The notes under the pieces were generated by a model that saw nothing but the letters and a program-made list of their open reading frames with translations, searched no databases and was not told the origin of the DNA. From contig DFEQ01000014.1 of assembly GCA_002368735.1 (NCBI GenBank), positions 1-23,077 on the forward strand: a stretch of DNA of 23,077 nt. The letters run 5' to 3'. Shown here in pieces: positions 7,449-15,832 of the stretch. Position 1 is the stretch's first letter. Every line of letters begins with the position of its first letter. The DNA comes from Christensenella sp. UBA3798 (lineage in GTDB: Bacteria > Bacillota > Clostridia > Christensenellales > CAG-1252). The position numbers and the translations under genes were made by a program.

Positions 7449-8755
7449 AGGTAAGGGTCATCGGCGGCGGGCTCGCGGGAGCGGAGGCGGCATACGCCCT
7501 CCTTACGCGCGGGTTTGAGGTCGAGATGTACGAGATGCGTCCCGACAAGATGTCGCCGGCGCATAAGACGGGAAGCTTAGCGGAGCTCGTGTGCTCCAAT
7601 AGCCTCAAGAGTGAGATCCTTTCCACCGCGAGCGGTACATTGAAGGAGGAGATGAAGCTCTTCGGCTCCGTCATCCTGATGGCGGCGGACAAGGCGCGCG
7701 TCCCTTGCGGCGGTGCACTCGGCGTTCAGCGCGAGGTCTTCTCGGCGGAAGTAGAGCGCATCCTATCTTCCTTTGAGGGCTTCACCCTTCACAGGGGGGA
7801 GGTCACTTCTATTGAGCCCGATATCCCCCAGGTCATCGCGACGGGTCCCTTGACCAGCGAGGCGATGGCGGCGGCTATCAAGGGAGTCACCGGGGAGGAT
7901 TATCTCAATTTCTTCGACGCGGCTGCGCCCATCGTCGCCGCGGATAGCATCGACTACGACAAGGCGTTCTTCGCCTCCCGATATCAAAAGGGGGACGTCG
8001 ACTACCTCAATGCGCCGATGAATAAGGAGGAGTATCTCGCCTTTTACGACGCACTCACGCACGCTGAGCGCGCGCGGCAAGAGGTGGCGGGCAACTATTT
8101 CGAGGGGTGTATGCCCATCGAGGTGATGGCGGAAGGTGGGGTGGATACCCTGCGCTTCGGTCCCCTGCGTCCCGTGGGGCTTCGTCATCCCGAAACGGGG
8201 GAGAAGTATTACGCCGTCCTGCAGCTCCGCAAGGAGAACGTCGCGGGCGACCTATATAACCTCGTAGGCTTCCAGACGGGTCTGACCTTTCCGGAGCAGC
8301 GCCGTGTGTTCGGCTTGATCCCCGCACTTCGGGACGCGGAGTTCGTGCGCTACGGCGTCATGCACCGCAATACCTTCGTCAACGCCCCCAAGGTGCTCGA
8401 CGGGGAGTTTCGCGTCAAAGGGCGTGAAAACCTGTATATCGCAGGACAACTGTCGGGGGTCGAGGGATATATGGAGAGCGCCATGAGCGGTATGATAGCG
8501 GGCTTGTCCCTTGCGGCAAGGCTACGCGGCAAGGAGTTTCCTCTCCTCCCCGCGACCACCATCATGGGTTCGTTGACTAGGTATATCTCCACGGAGAATG
8601 CCTCTTTCCAGCCCATGAACGCCAATTTCGGGGTGCTGCCGCCCCTCGAGAAGAGGATACGCGATAAACTCGCGCGCAAAAGCGCCTATGCACAGCGCGC
8701 GATAGATGATATGACGTCTTACGCCGCCGATTACGAGCGTGCGTTAAAGGAGTAG
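7445..8755 (+). CDS. trmFO: Methylenetetrahydrofolate--tRNA-(uracil-5-)-methyltransferase TrmFO
   Basis: Makes 5-methyluridine at position 54 of the T-loop of tRNA using methylene-THF as carbon donor and FAD/NAD(P)H as reductant, a folate-dependent route typical of Bacillota and some other bacteria. The start ATG 7445 overlaps the topA stop by four bases and puts the FAD-binding motif VIGGGLAGAEAA at residues 5-16. Family signatures: YEMRPDKMSPAHKTG, LAELVCSNSLKSE, GALGVQRE, FEGCMPIEVMAEGG, TLRFGPLRPVGL, FQTGLTFPEQ and GQLSGVEGY(M)ESA. Cys50 and Cys222 match, by recalled alignment, the two functional cysteines of the Bacillus enzyme. Length 436 residues, standard. In Bacillus the next gene is xerC (codV); here hslV follows directly after 3 bases. 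Confidence 0.96.
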   Translation: MKVRVIGGGLAGAEAAYALLTRGFEVEMYEMRPDKMSPAHKTGSLAELVCSNSLKSEILSTASGTLKEEMKLFGSVILMAADKARVPCGGALGVQREVFSAEVERILSSFEGFTLHRGEVTSIEPDIPQVIATGPLTSEAMAAAIKGVTGEDYLNFFDAAAPIVAADSIDYDKAFFASRYQKGDVDYLNAPMNKEEYLAFYDALTHAERARQEVAGNYFEGCMPIEVMAEGGVDTLRFGPLRPVGLRHPETGEKYYAVLQLRKENVAGDLYNLVGFQTGLTFPEQRRVFGLIPALRDAEFVRYGVMHRNTFVNAPKVLDGEFRVKGRENLYIAGQLSGVEGYMESAMSGMIAGLSLAARLRGKEFPLLPATTIMGSLTRYISTENASFQPMNANFGVLPPLEKRIRDKLARKSAYAQRAIDDMTSYAADYERALKE

Positions 8756-8758
8756 AGT

Positions 8759-9292
8759 ATGGAATTTAAGGGTACTACCATCTGCGCCGTCAAGAAGGAC
8801 GGCGTCACCGTGGTCGCCGGCGACGGTCAGGTCACGATGGGCGAAAGCGTTGTCTTTAAAGCCAACGCGGTAAAGGTCAAGAGGATCTACGGCGGCAAGG
8901 TCGTCGTGGGCTTCGCGGGCAGCGTTTCGGACGCCTTTTCTCTCAGCGAGAAGTTTGAAAAGATGCTTCAGAAGTTCAGCGGCAACCTGATGCGCAGCGC
9001 GGTGGAGCTCGCCGAACTATGGCGCAACGACAAGATGCCGCGCCAACTGCAGGCGATGCTCATCGCGGCGGATAAGGATAACCTCCTCGTCCTTTCGGGC
9101 ACGGGGGAGGTCATCGACCCCGATTCGGGCGTGTGCGCCATCGGTAGCGGAGGCAATTACGCCCTCGCGGCGGCGCGCGCTCTCTATGATATCGAGGGTA
9201 TCGGCGCTGAGGAGATCGCGAGAAGGGCGATGAAGATAGCCTCCGAACTGTGCGTCTTCACCAACGACAATCTGACTGTGGAGGTGCTGTAA
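8759..9292 (+). CDS. hslV: ATP-dependent protease proteolytic subunit HslV (ClpQ)
   Basis: Proteasome-like peptidase that forms a double hexamer and degrades proteins unfolded by HslU. The ATG 8759 has GGAG (8749-8752) six bases upstream. The protein begins MEFKG-TTICAV: removal of the first five residues would expose Thr6 as the catalytic N-terminal threonine, as in most HslV; by contrast Bacillus ClpQ uses an N-terminal serine. Further signatures are AGDGQVTMG, GKVVVGFAGSVSDAF and CAIGSGGNYALAAARAL. Length 177 residues, normal. Its TAA stop shares one base with the hslU start, giving coupled synthesis of the two partners. Confidence 0.96.
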   Translation: MEFKGTTICAVKKDGVTVVAGDGQVTMGESVVFKANAVKVKRIYGGKVVVGFAGSVSDAFSLSEKFEKMLQKFSGNLMRSAVELAELWRNDKMPRQLQAMLIAADKDNLLVLSGTGEVIDPDSGVCAIGSGGNYALAAARALYDIEGIGAEEIARRAMKIASELCVFTNDNLTVEVL

Positions 9293-10611
9293 TGGAACTT
9301 TTTACCCCACGTGAGATAGTGGAAGAATTGGACAAATACATTATCGGGCAGGCGGAAGCGAAGAGAAGCGTCGCCGTCGCCCTCCGCAATCGCTATCGTC
9401 GCTCTCGTTTGGACGATAAGTCGAGGGAGGAGATAACGCCCAAGAATATCATTATGAAAGGACCAACGGGCGTGGGTAAGACCGAGATAGCCCGCCGCTT
9501 GGCAAAGCTGGTCAAAGCCCCTCTCGTCAAGGTGGAGGCAACCAAGTTTACCGAGGTGGGTTACGTGGGGCGCGACGTGGAGTCCATGGTGCGCGACCTG
9601 GTGGAAGCCGCCATCCGTCTAGTCAAAGAGGAGCGCTATGAGGAATTAAAGCCCCGCGCCACCAAGGCGGCGGTGGACAAGCTGGTCAAGGTCATCCTCC
9701 CCATCCGTAAGGAGCTTTCGCCCGACGTCCCCGAAGCACAGCTCGTCGAGTCCATCTCGGAGGAACTCATGGACGGCAAACTGGACGAAATGCAGGTGGA
9801 GGTGGAGGTCTCAGAGCCCCCAAAGACCTTGCAGATGAACGCCGTCGGGCAGGGAGAGATCAACCTCGGCGACATCTTCAAGCAGATGAGCGGCGCCCAA
9901 CATAAAAAGAAGCGCAAGCTCTACGTCAAGGACGCCATGCGTATGCTCGTGATGGAGGAGTCGGATAAACTCATCGACAACGACAGCGTGAATGCCGAAG
10001 CGCTTCGCCGCGCCGAGCAGGAAGGCATCATCTTTATCGACGAGATCGACAAGATCGCAGGGGCGGGCGTAGGCTCGTCACACGGCGGTCCCGACGTCTC
10101 GCGAGAAGGGGTACAGCGCGATATCCTTCCCATCGTGGAAGGCAGTACCGTCACCACCAAGTACGGCAGCATCCGCACCGACTTTATCCTCTTTATCGCC
10201 GCGGGCGCCTTCCACGTTTCGGACGTCAAGGATCTGATCCCCGAACTGCAGGGCAGGTTCCCCGTCGTGGTCACCTTGGACAGCTTGACCAAGGAGGACT
10301 TCGTGCGCATCTTGACCGAGCCGTCCAACGCTCTTCTCAAGATGTACAGCGCCCTCCTCAAGGTGGACGGCGTTGACTTGAAATTCACTAAGGACGCCAT
10401 CGAGCGCATCGCCGAGCTTGCCTCCTTCGAGAATACCAACAGCGAGAATATCGGCGCCCGTCGACTGCATTCTCTTATCGAAAAGCTCCTCACCGAGGTG
10501 TCCTTCGAGGCGCACGGCGAGCCTATCGAACTCTTGGTGGACAGGGCGTACGTGGACAGCCACCTCGCCAAGGAATACCAAGACCTCGACCTCAAAAGAT
10601 ATATCATTTAA
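9292..10611 (+). CDS. hslU: ATP-dependent protease ATPase subunit HslU (ClpY)
   Basis: AAA+ unfoldase that feeds substrates into HslV. The start ATG 9292 overlaps the hslV stop (TAATG) and has GGAGG at 9280-9284. Length 439 residues. MELFTPREIVEELDKYIIGQ is the typical beginning; Walker A GPTGVGKT is at 57-64, the substrate-gripping pore loop GYVG at 90-93, the inserted I domain at ~105-235, and Walker B IIFIDE at 246-251. The arginine finger/sensor region (ELQGRFPVVV) follows. The C-terminus LDLKRYII matches the family's conserved tail that inserts into HslV to activate it. In Bacillus codY follows; here hisS does. Nothing in the sequence suggests separate regulation. Confidence 0.97.
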   Translation: MELFTPREIVEELDKYIIGQAEAKRSVAVALRNRYRRSRLDDKSREEITPKNIIMKGPTGVGKTEIARRLAKLVKAPLVKVEATKFTEVGYVGRDVESMVRDLVEAAIRLVKEERYEELKPRATKAAVDKLVKVILPIRKELSPDVPEAQLVESISEELMDGKLDEMQVEVEVSEPPKTLQMNAVGQGEINLGDIFKQMSGAQHKKKRKLYVKDAMRMLVMEESDKLIDNDSVNAEALRRAEQEGIIFIDEIDKIAGAGVGSSHGGPDVSREGVQRDILPIVEGSTVTTKYGSIRTDFILFIAAGAFHVSDVKDLIPELQGRFPVVVTLDSLTKEDFVRILTEPSNALLKMYSALLKVDGVDLKFTKDAIERIAELASFENTNSENIGARRLHSLIEKLLTEVSFEAHGEPIELLVDRAYVDSHLAKEYQDLDLKRYII

Positions 10612-10623
10612 GGAAGGAAAACG

Positions 10624-11877
10624 ATGATAAACATAATGAAAGGCACCAAAGATTTGCTCCCGCAGGAAAGCTACAAGTGGGACTTTATCGAGCGCGAGAT
10701 CAAGGAAGTCGCAAGGCTCTTTAACCTCCACAAGATATCCACACCCACCTTCGAGCATACCGAACTCTTCCTCCGCGGCGTGGGCGACACGACGGATATC
10801 GTCAATAAGGAGATGTACACCTTTGAGGATAAGGGTGGCAGAAGCGTCACCTTGAAGCCCGAAGGCACGGCGGGCGTGGTCAGGAGTTACATTGAGAACG
10901 GACTTTCTCAGCTCCCCCAACCCCTCAAAATGTACTACGAGACCCCCGTCTTCCGTTACGAAAGACCGCAGGCGGGCAGATTGCGCGAGCATCACCAGTT
11001 CGGCGTGGAGATATACGGGGCGGATACCCCGCAGCAGGACGTTGAGGTCATGATGATAGCGAGGACGCTCTTCCATCGCCTCGGCGTGCCCGCGCCCGAA
11101 CTGCATATCAACTCTATCGGCTGTCCCACCTGCCGCAAGGCGTATAACGAAGCCTTGAAGGCATATTTCGCCGCCAAGCAGGAGGAGCTGTGTCCCACCT
11201 GCCGCGAGAGGCTGGAGAAAAACGCCCTCCGCATCCTCGACTGCAAGGAGGAGAAGTGCGCCGCCATCGCAGCGGGTGCTCCCTCTGTGCTCGACTATCT
11301 GTGCGAGGACTGCTCCAAACATCACGAAGGGGTCAAGGACCTCCTGGAGAAGGCAGGCATTCCCTACAAAGTGGACGACAAGATCGTGCGCGGCTTGGAC
11401 TATTATACCAAGACGGTCTTTGAGTTCGTCGTGGAGAATATCGGCGCCAAGTCCACGGTGTGCGGCGGCGGCAGATACAATAACCTCGTGGAGCAGATGG
11501 GGGGCAAGCCTTGTCCCGCCGTCGGCTTCGGTATGGGCATCGAAAGACTGGTTTTGACGATGCAGAGCGTGGGCGCCTCCTTTGGAGAGGTGCCGTCCCC
11601 CGATCTCTTTATCGCGAATATCGGGGCGGCGGACGCGGCGTTCCTTCTCACGATGCAGCTGCGCGAGCACGGCGTGAACGCCGAGTGCGATACGATGGCG
11701 CGCAGTTTGAAGGCGCAGATGAAACTATCGGACAAACTGGGGGCGAAATACACCGTCGTCTTGGGGGAGACCGAGATAAAGGACGGCAGCGTAAAAGTGA
11801 AAAAAATGGCGGACGGCACCGAAGAAACGGTGAAGATCAACGACCTAGCCAAGTATTTTATTGAAAAGAAGGACTGA
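10624..11877 (+). CDS. hisS: Histidyl-tRNA synthetase
   Basis: Class II aminoacyl-tRNA synthetase that charges tRNA-His. ATG 10624 is chosen because GGAAGG (10612-10617) lies six bases upstream; a second ATG at 10636 is possible but too far from it. Length 417 residues. Motif 1 region follows GTKDLLPQES; motif 2 is FRYERPQAGRLREHHQFGVE; the histidine-specific motif RGLDYYTKTVFEF lies near residue 260; motif 3 is GFGMGIERL; the anticodon-binding domain covers ~325-417. The insertion domain holds several paired cysteines (CPTC, CPTC, CKEEKC, CEDC), a pattern familiar from Bacillota HisRS and likely to bind zinc. It starts 12 bases after hslU and ends 2 bases before aspS, the common hisS-aspS pair of Bacillota. 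Confidence 0.97.
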   Translation: MINIMKGTKDLLPQESYKWDFIEREIKEVARLFNLHKISTPTFEHTELFLRGVGDTTDIVNKEMYTFEDKGGRSVTLKPEGTAGVVRSYIENGLSQLPQPLKMYYETPVFRYERPQAGRLREHHQFGVEIYGADTPQQDVEVMMIARTLFHRLGVPAPELHINSIGCPTCRKAYNEALKAYFAAKQEELCPTCRERLEKNALRILDCKEEKCAAIAAGAPSVLDYLCEDCSKHHEGVKDLLEKAGIPYKVDDKIVRGLDYYTKTVFEFVVENIGAKSTVCGGGRYNNLVEQMGGKPCPAVGFGMGIERLVLTMQSVGASFGEVPSPDLFIANIGAADAAFLLTMQLREHGVNAECDTMARSLKAQMKLSDKLGAKYTVVLGETEIKDGSVKVKKMADGTEETVKINDLAKYFIEKKD

Positions 11878-11879
11878 TT

Positions 11880-13664
11880 ATGGATTATCTAAGCAAAAGG
11901 ACGAAAATGTGCGCGGAATTTTCCGCAAAGAATATCGGCGAGCGCTATACCGTGCTCGGCTTTATCGGCAAGTACCGTAACCTCGGCAACTTGATATTCG
12001 TCGATTTACGCGACCGCACCGGACTACTTCAGATCTCCTTTGAAGAAGCGTCGTGTGGTGAAAGCGTCTTCCGCACGGCGGAAAAACTCAGGAACGAGTT
12101 CGTCGTAGCGGTCACGGGCGTTATCCGTTCGCGCGGCGAGAAGAATATCAACCGCAACCTCCCGTCGGGCGAGGTGGAGCTTTCCGCCGAGACTCTGGAC
12201 ATCCTGTCGGAGGCGGAGGTGCCTCCCTTCGTGATCTCCGAGCTTGCGGAGGTGGGCGAGGTCACGAGGCTGAAGTATCGCTATCTCGACCTTCGTCGCG
12301 GCAGTTTGCAGGCGAATATCCAGATGCGCTCCAAGCTGTGCCACCTCGTGCACTCGTATATGGACGGGAAGGGCTTCCTCGATATCGACACCCCCTGCCT
12401 CGGTAGGTCCACCCCCGAGGGCGCACGCGATTACTTGGTGCCCAGCAGGGTACACCACGGCGAATTCTACGCGCTGCCGCAGTCGCCGCAGATCTACAAG
12501 CAGCTATTGATGATCGCAGGTTTCGACCGCTATTATCAGATCGCCAAGTGCTTCCGCGACGAGGACCTTCGCGCCAATCGTCAGCCAGAGTTCACGCAGA
12601 TCGATATGGAGATGAGCTACGCCGACTGCGAGGACGTGATGGGGGTCGCCGAAGGCTTGATCCGCGAGGTCTTTGATAAACTCATCGGGGTCAAATTGCC
12701 CGAGAAACTCCGCCGTATGCCATACGCAGAGGCAATGGAGCGTTTCGGTTCGGATAAGCCCGACACCCGTTTCGGAATGGAACTCACCGACGTATCCGAC
12801 GTCGTCAAGTCCTGCGGTTTCTCGGTCTTTGAGAGCACCGTTGCCGCAGGGAACAAGGTCAAGTGCATCACCGCCAAGGGACTTGCCGCCGCTTACAGCC
12901 GCAAGGAGATCGATAAACTCACCGAGTTCGTCAAGGACTACGGCGCCAAGGGTCTTGCCTGGATTTCCTTGAAGGAGGAGGGCGCTACCTCTTCCTTCGC
13001 CAAGTTCCTGACAGAAGGCTCTTTGGACGCCATCCTCGCCGCCGCAGGCGCTACGACGGGTGATATCGTCTTCTTCGTAGCGGATAAGTACGCTGTGGTC
13101 TCCGCCGCGCTCGGCGCTTTGCGCTTAAAGATCGCGCGCGATCATGCGCTTATCCCCGCAGGTTCCTTCGACTTCCTGTGGGTCACCGAGTTCCCCCTCC
13201 TCGAGTACAGCGAGGAAGAGAATAGATACGTCGCCATCCATCACCCCTTTACCGCGGCGATGGACGAAGACCTGCCTCTCCTGGACACCGACCCCTTGAA
13301 GGTGCGCTCTAAGGCGTACGACCTCGTCATCAACGGCGAGGAGGCGGGCGGCGGGTCCATCAGGATACATACCCCCGAGATGCAGAGCAAGATATTCAAT
13401 CTGCTCGGCTTCTCCGACCAAGATATCGTGGATCGCTTCGGCTTCTTCGTGGAGGCGTTCCGCTACGGCGCACCCCCGCACGGCGGCTTGGCGTTCGGCT
13501 TAGATCGCTTGGTCATGCTCCTCACGGGCGCAGAGAGTATCAAGGACGTCATCGCCTTCCCCAAGATGCAGAATGCCTGCTGCTTGATGAGCGACGCTCC
13601 CTCTCCCGTTGAGCCCAAGCAACTCACCGACCTTGCCATCGCCGTCACAAAAGAGGACAAGTGA
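11880..13664 (+). CDS. aspS: Aspartyl-tRNA synthetase, bacterial type
   Basis: Charges tRNA-Asp. The start ATG 11880 has AAGGA (11869-11873) upstream and lies two bases after the hisS stop. Length 594 residues with the bacterial domain order: N-terminal OB-fold anticodon-binding domain (~1-110), class II catalytic core with the bacterial GAD insertion (~275-415). Signatures include YRYLDLRR, TPEGARDYLVPSR, LPQSPQIYKQLLM, CFRDEDLRANRQPEFTQIDMEMS and motif 3 GLAFGLDRLVMLL. Two positions that separate tRNA-Asp-only from relaxed enzymes (Leu in YRNLGNLIF rather than His; Lys in GEKNIN rather than Gly) point to a discriminating enzyme; this is an inference from recalled alignments. Its stop overlaps the next gene by one base. 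Confidence 0.96.
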   Translation: MDYLSKRTKMCAEFSAKNIGERYTVLGFIGKYRNLGNLIFVDLRDRTGLLQISFEEASCGESVFRTAEKLRNEFVVAVTGVIRSRGEKNINRNLPSGEVELSAETLDILSEAEVPPFVISELAEVGEVTRLKYRYLDLRRGSLQANIQMRSKLCHLVHSYMDGKGFLDIDTPCLGRSTPEGARDYLVPSRVHHGEFYALPQSPQIYKQLLMIAGFDRYYQIAKCFRDEDLRANRQPEFTQIDMEMSYADCEDVMGVAEGLIREVFDKLIGVKLPEKLRRMPYAEAMERFGSDKPDTRFGMELTDVSDVVKSCGFSVFESTVAAGNKVKCITAKGLAAAYSRKEIDKLTEFVKDYGAKGLAWISLKEEGATSSFAKFLTEGSLDAILAAAGATTGDIVFFVADKYAVVSAALGALRLKIARDHALIPAGSFDFLWVTEFPLLEYSEEENRYVAIHHPFTAAMDEDLPLLDTDPLKVRSKAYDLVINGEEAGGGSIRIHTPEMQSKIFNLLGFSDQDIVDRFGFFVEAFRYGAPPHGGLAFGLDRLVMLLTGAESIKDVIAFPKMQNACCLMSDAPSPVEPKQLTDLAIAVTKEDK

Positions 13665-14191
13665 TGCAGGAGATAGGCGTCGTAGAGAGCCTCAACGAGA
13701 AGCGCGGCACCGCCAAGGTGGTCTTCGAGAGGAAGTCCGCCTGCGATAAGTGCGGTATGTGCCTGACAGCGAAAGGGGAGAGAATGAAGGTGTACGTCGA
13801 GGTGAAAAACACTCTCGGCGCCAAGGTGGGCGACAAGGTCGGGGTCACGATGAGCGACCGCTTCGTCCTGCGCGCCGCATTCATCGTCTATCTCATCCCC
13901 GTCCTGCTCATCGGCGCAGGGCTTGCCATCTTTCGTAACTTCAGCGATATGATACTCCTGGCGGTCATCGCGGCAGGGCTCGTCCTCGGCGTGGCGGTAG
14001 GGATATTCGCCGATCGCATGATACGCAAGAAGTCCGCCTTCGCTCCGCAGATGAGCGGCATCTATCCTCCCGACGAGGAAAAGGACTCTTCGGAGGTAGT
14101 TAGAATCGACCATGGTGCGGACAGCACGAATGATAAGGGCGCCGAGAGTTCCGAGAGCGCGGAGCAAGACGCGTCTAAACAAGATAAATAG
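13664..14191 (+). CDS. RseC/MucC-like membrane protein (SoxR-reducing system family)
   Basis: Family members in E. coli (RseC) modulate the envelope stress factor RseA/SigE and help reduce SoxR together with the Rsx/Rnf electron transport complex; in Bacillota they often sit near rnf genes, but their job is not settled. ATG 13664 (TGATG overlap with aspS, AGAGG at 13652-13656) gives 175 residues; the GTG at 13661 would add one residue. The N-terminal ~65 residues form a small soluble domain with a CDKCGMC cluster (Cys27, 30, 33), which could bind a metal or Fe-S centre. Two membrane helices lie at ~67-87 and ~91-111. The last ~45 residues are a low-complexity acidic tail rich in Ser, Asp and Glu, unlike the shorter tails I recall for the family. 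Thioredoxin follows, suggesting a redox role. Confidence 0.8.
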   Translation: MQEIGVVESLNEKRGTAKVVFERKSACDKCGMCLTAKGERMKVYVEVKNTLGAKVGDKVGVTMSDRFVLRAAFIVYLIPVLLIGAGLAIFRNFSDMILLAVIAAGLVLGVAVGIFADRMIRKKSAFAPQMSGIYPPDEEKDSSEVVRIDHGADSTNDKGAESSESAEQDASKQDK

Positions 14192-14203
14192 TCAAAAATA
14201 CAG

Positions 14204-14209
14204 TATAAT
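14204..14209 (+). promoter_or_regulatory. Possible promoter -10 box upstream of trxA
   Basis: A perfect TATAAT sits at 14204-14209 in a short A/T-rich spacer between the rseC-like gene and trxA, about 20 bases before the trxA start. No acceptable -35 box is seen 16-18 bases upstream and there is no TGn extension, so this is weak; it could give thioredoxin and glyA an extra transcript beyond read-through. Confidence 0.35.
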
Positions 14210-14229
14210 ACGATAATCAGGAGGTTAAT

Positions 14230-14541
14230 ATGATCACAGTCAATTCCGATAATCTCACCGAAATCAAAAGCGCAGACTACGCCGTCCTCGACTTTTGGGC
14301 TACTTGGTGCGGCCCTTGCAGGATGCTTTCTCCCACGGTGGAGGCGCTCGCGGAGAAGTATGCAGGCAAGGTCACCTTCGGCTCTGTCAACGTGGACGAC
14401 GAAGAGAAGATCGCCATCGACTACCACATCAGCGTGATCCCGACCCTCTATTTCCTCAAGAAGGGCGTCGTCTTCAATAAGACGGTAGGGGTGAGACCCG
14501 CCTCCGAACTCGAAGCCATCATCGAGGATATGATGAAATAA
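14230..14541 (+). CDS. trxA: Thioredoxin
   Basis: Small cytoplasmic dithiol protein that reduces disulfides in partner proteins, such as ribonucleotide reductase and peroxiredoxins, and is itself recharged by a reductase not present here. ATG 14230 follows a strong AGGAGG (14219-14224) with five bases of spacing. The 103-residue protein has the active site WCGPC with Cys27 and Cys30, the upstream LDFWAT strand, and the cis-proline loop VIPTLYFLKKG. Length and motifs are those of classical thioredoxin. It lies 38 bases after the rseC-like gene and 35 bases before glyA, and may have its own promoter. Confidence 0.95.
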   Translation: MITVNSDNLTEIKSADYAVLDFWATWCGPCRMLSPTVEALAEKYAGKVTFGSVNVDDEEKIAIDYHISVIPTLYFLKKGVVFNKTVGVRPASELEAIIEDMMK

Positions 14542-14576
14542 ATTGCGAGCGCATGCTCGAAAGGATAGGAGAAAAT

Positions 14577-15830
14577 ATGATAGATTTAAGCACGATAAGA
14601 AAACAGGACGAAGAAGTTTTCGGCGCGATGGAGCGAGAGCTCGCTCGTCAAAGGGGCAACCTCGAACTCATCGCCAGCGAGAATATCGTTACTCCCGCCG
14701 TTATGGCGGCGATGGGCAGCCACCTCACCAATAAATACGCCGAGGGCTACCCCGGCAAGCGCTATTACGGCGGCTGCGCCTTCGTGGACGAGGTGGAGAC
14801 CCTTGCCATCGAGCGCGTCAAGAAGATATTCGGAGCAGGCTACGCCAACGTGCAACCGCACAGCGGCGCCAACGCCAACCTCGCCGTCTATTTCGCCCTC
14901 CTCGAAGTGGGCGATACCATTCTCGGCATGAACCTTGCGCACGGCGGTCACTTAACGCACGGCAGCCCCGTCAATATGTCGGGCAAGAACTACAATATCG
15001 TCCCCTACGGCGTCAAGAAGGAGACGGGCAGGATAGACTACGAAGAGGTCGAACGCCTCGCCAAGGAGCACCGTCCCAAGCTGATCGTGGCGGGTGCTTC
15101 CGCCTATCCGCGCGCCATTGACTTCAAGGAGTTCCGCCGCATCGCGGACGAGGTAGGCGCGTATCTCATGGTAGATATGGCGCACATCGCGGGTCTCGTT
15201 GCGGCAGGGGAGCACGCCAACCCCATGCTCTACGCCCATGTCGTTACCACCACCACGCACAAGACCCTTCGCGGACCGCGCGGCGGCGTTATCTTGACCA
15301 ACGACGAGGAGATCGCGAAGAAGATAAACAAGGCGATATTCCCCGGCACGCAGGGCGGTCCCTTGATGCACGTCATCGCGGCGAAAGCCGTCGCCTTCGG
15401 CGAAGCCTTGACCCCCGAGTTTAAAGCCTATCAACATCAGATCGTTTTGAATGCCAAGGCGATGAGCGAGAGGTTCCTCGCCAATGGCGTCAACCTCGTT
15501 TCGGGTGGCACCGATAACCACCTGATGCTCCTCGACCTCACGAGCAACCACATCACGGGCAAGGAGCTCGAAGCGCTCCTCGACGAAGCGCATATCACGG
15601 TCAATAAGAACGCCATCCCCTTCGACACCGAGAAGCCCTTCGTGACGAGCGGCGTCAGGATCGGCACTCCCTCCGTCACCCAGCGTGGCATGAAGGAGGA
15701 GGACTGCGTATACATAGCCGACCTCATCACCGATATCATCAAGAACCGCGAGGCGGCGGTGGAGCGCGTCAAAGCGGCTGTCATCGCCCTTTGCGAGAAA
15801 TACCCGATATACGAGGGCGATATCCTGTAA
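14577..15830 (+). CDS. glyA: Serine hydroxymethyltransferase
   Basis: PLP enzyme converting serine and THF to glycine and methylene-THF, the main one-carbon source; the product also feeds TrmFO in this window. ATG 14577 is chosen because GGATAGGAG (14563-14571) precedes it and the protein then begins MIDLSTIRKQDEEVF, matching the family; an in-frame ATG at 14553 lacks a good ribosome-binding site. Length 417 residues. Clear signatures: ELIASENIVTPAVMAAMGS, NKYAEGYPGKRYYGGC, NVQPHSGANAN, MVDMAHIAGLVAAG, and VTTTTHKTLRGPRGG, in which Lys229 is the PLP lysine (same number as in E. coli). The last bases lie 2 bases before the cysteine desulfurase start. Confidence 0.97.
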   Translation: MIDLSTIRKQDEEVFGAMERELARQRGNLELIASENIVTPAVMAAMGSHLTNKYAEGYPGKRYYGGCAFVDEVETLAIERVKKIFGAGYANVQPHSGANANLAVYFALLEVGDTILGMNLAHGGHLTHGSPVNMSGKNYNIVPYGVKKETGRIDYEEVERLAKEHRPKLIVAGASAYPRAIDFKEFRRIADEVGAYLMVDMAHIAGLVAAGEHANPMLYAHVVTTTTHKTLRGPRGGVILTNDEEIAKKINKAIFPGTQGGPLMHVIAAKAVAFGEALTPEFKAYQHQIVLNAKAMSERFLANGVNLVSGGTDNHLMLLDLTSNHITGKELEALLDEAHITVNKNAIPFDTEKPFVTSGVRIGTPSVTQRGMKEEDCVYIADLITDIIKNREAAVERVKAAVIALCEKYPIYEGDIL

Positions 15831-15832
15831 GA

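Noticed and set aside
10078..11670. Long open frame on the - strand (530 codons) opposite hslU and hisS
   Set aside because: Its product is low-complexity, rich in His, Leu, Arg and Gly, with no recognisable domain, and it lies opposite two unmistakable genes. Such frames arise from the GC-rich codon usage.
15791..15832. Upstream TTG start that would extend the cysteine desulfurase by 14 residues into glyA
   Set aside because: The extra residues do not match the family; ATG 15833 gives the canonical beginning.
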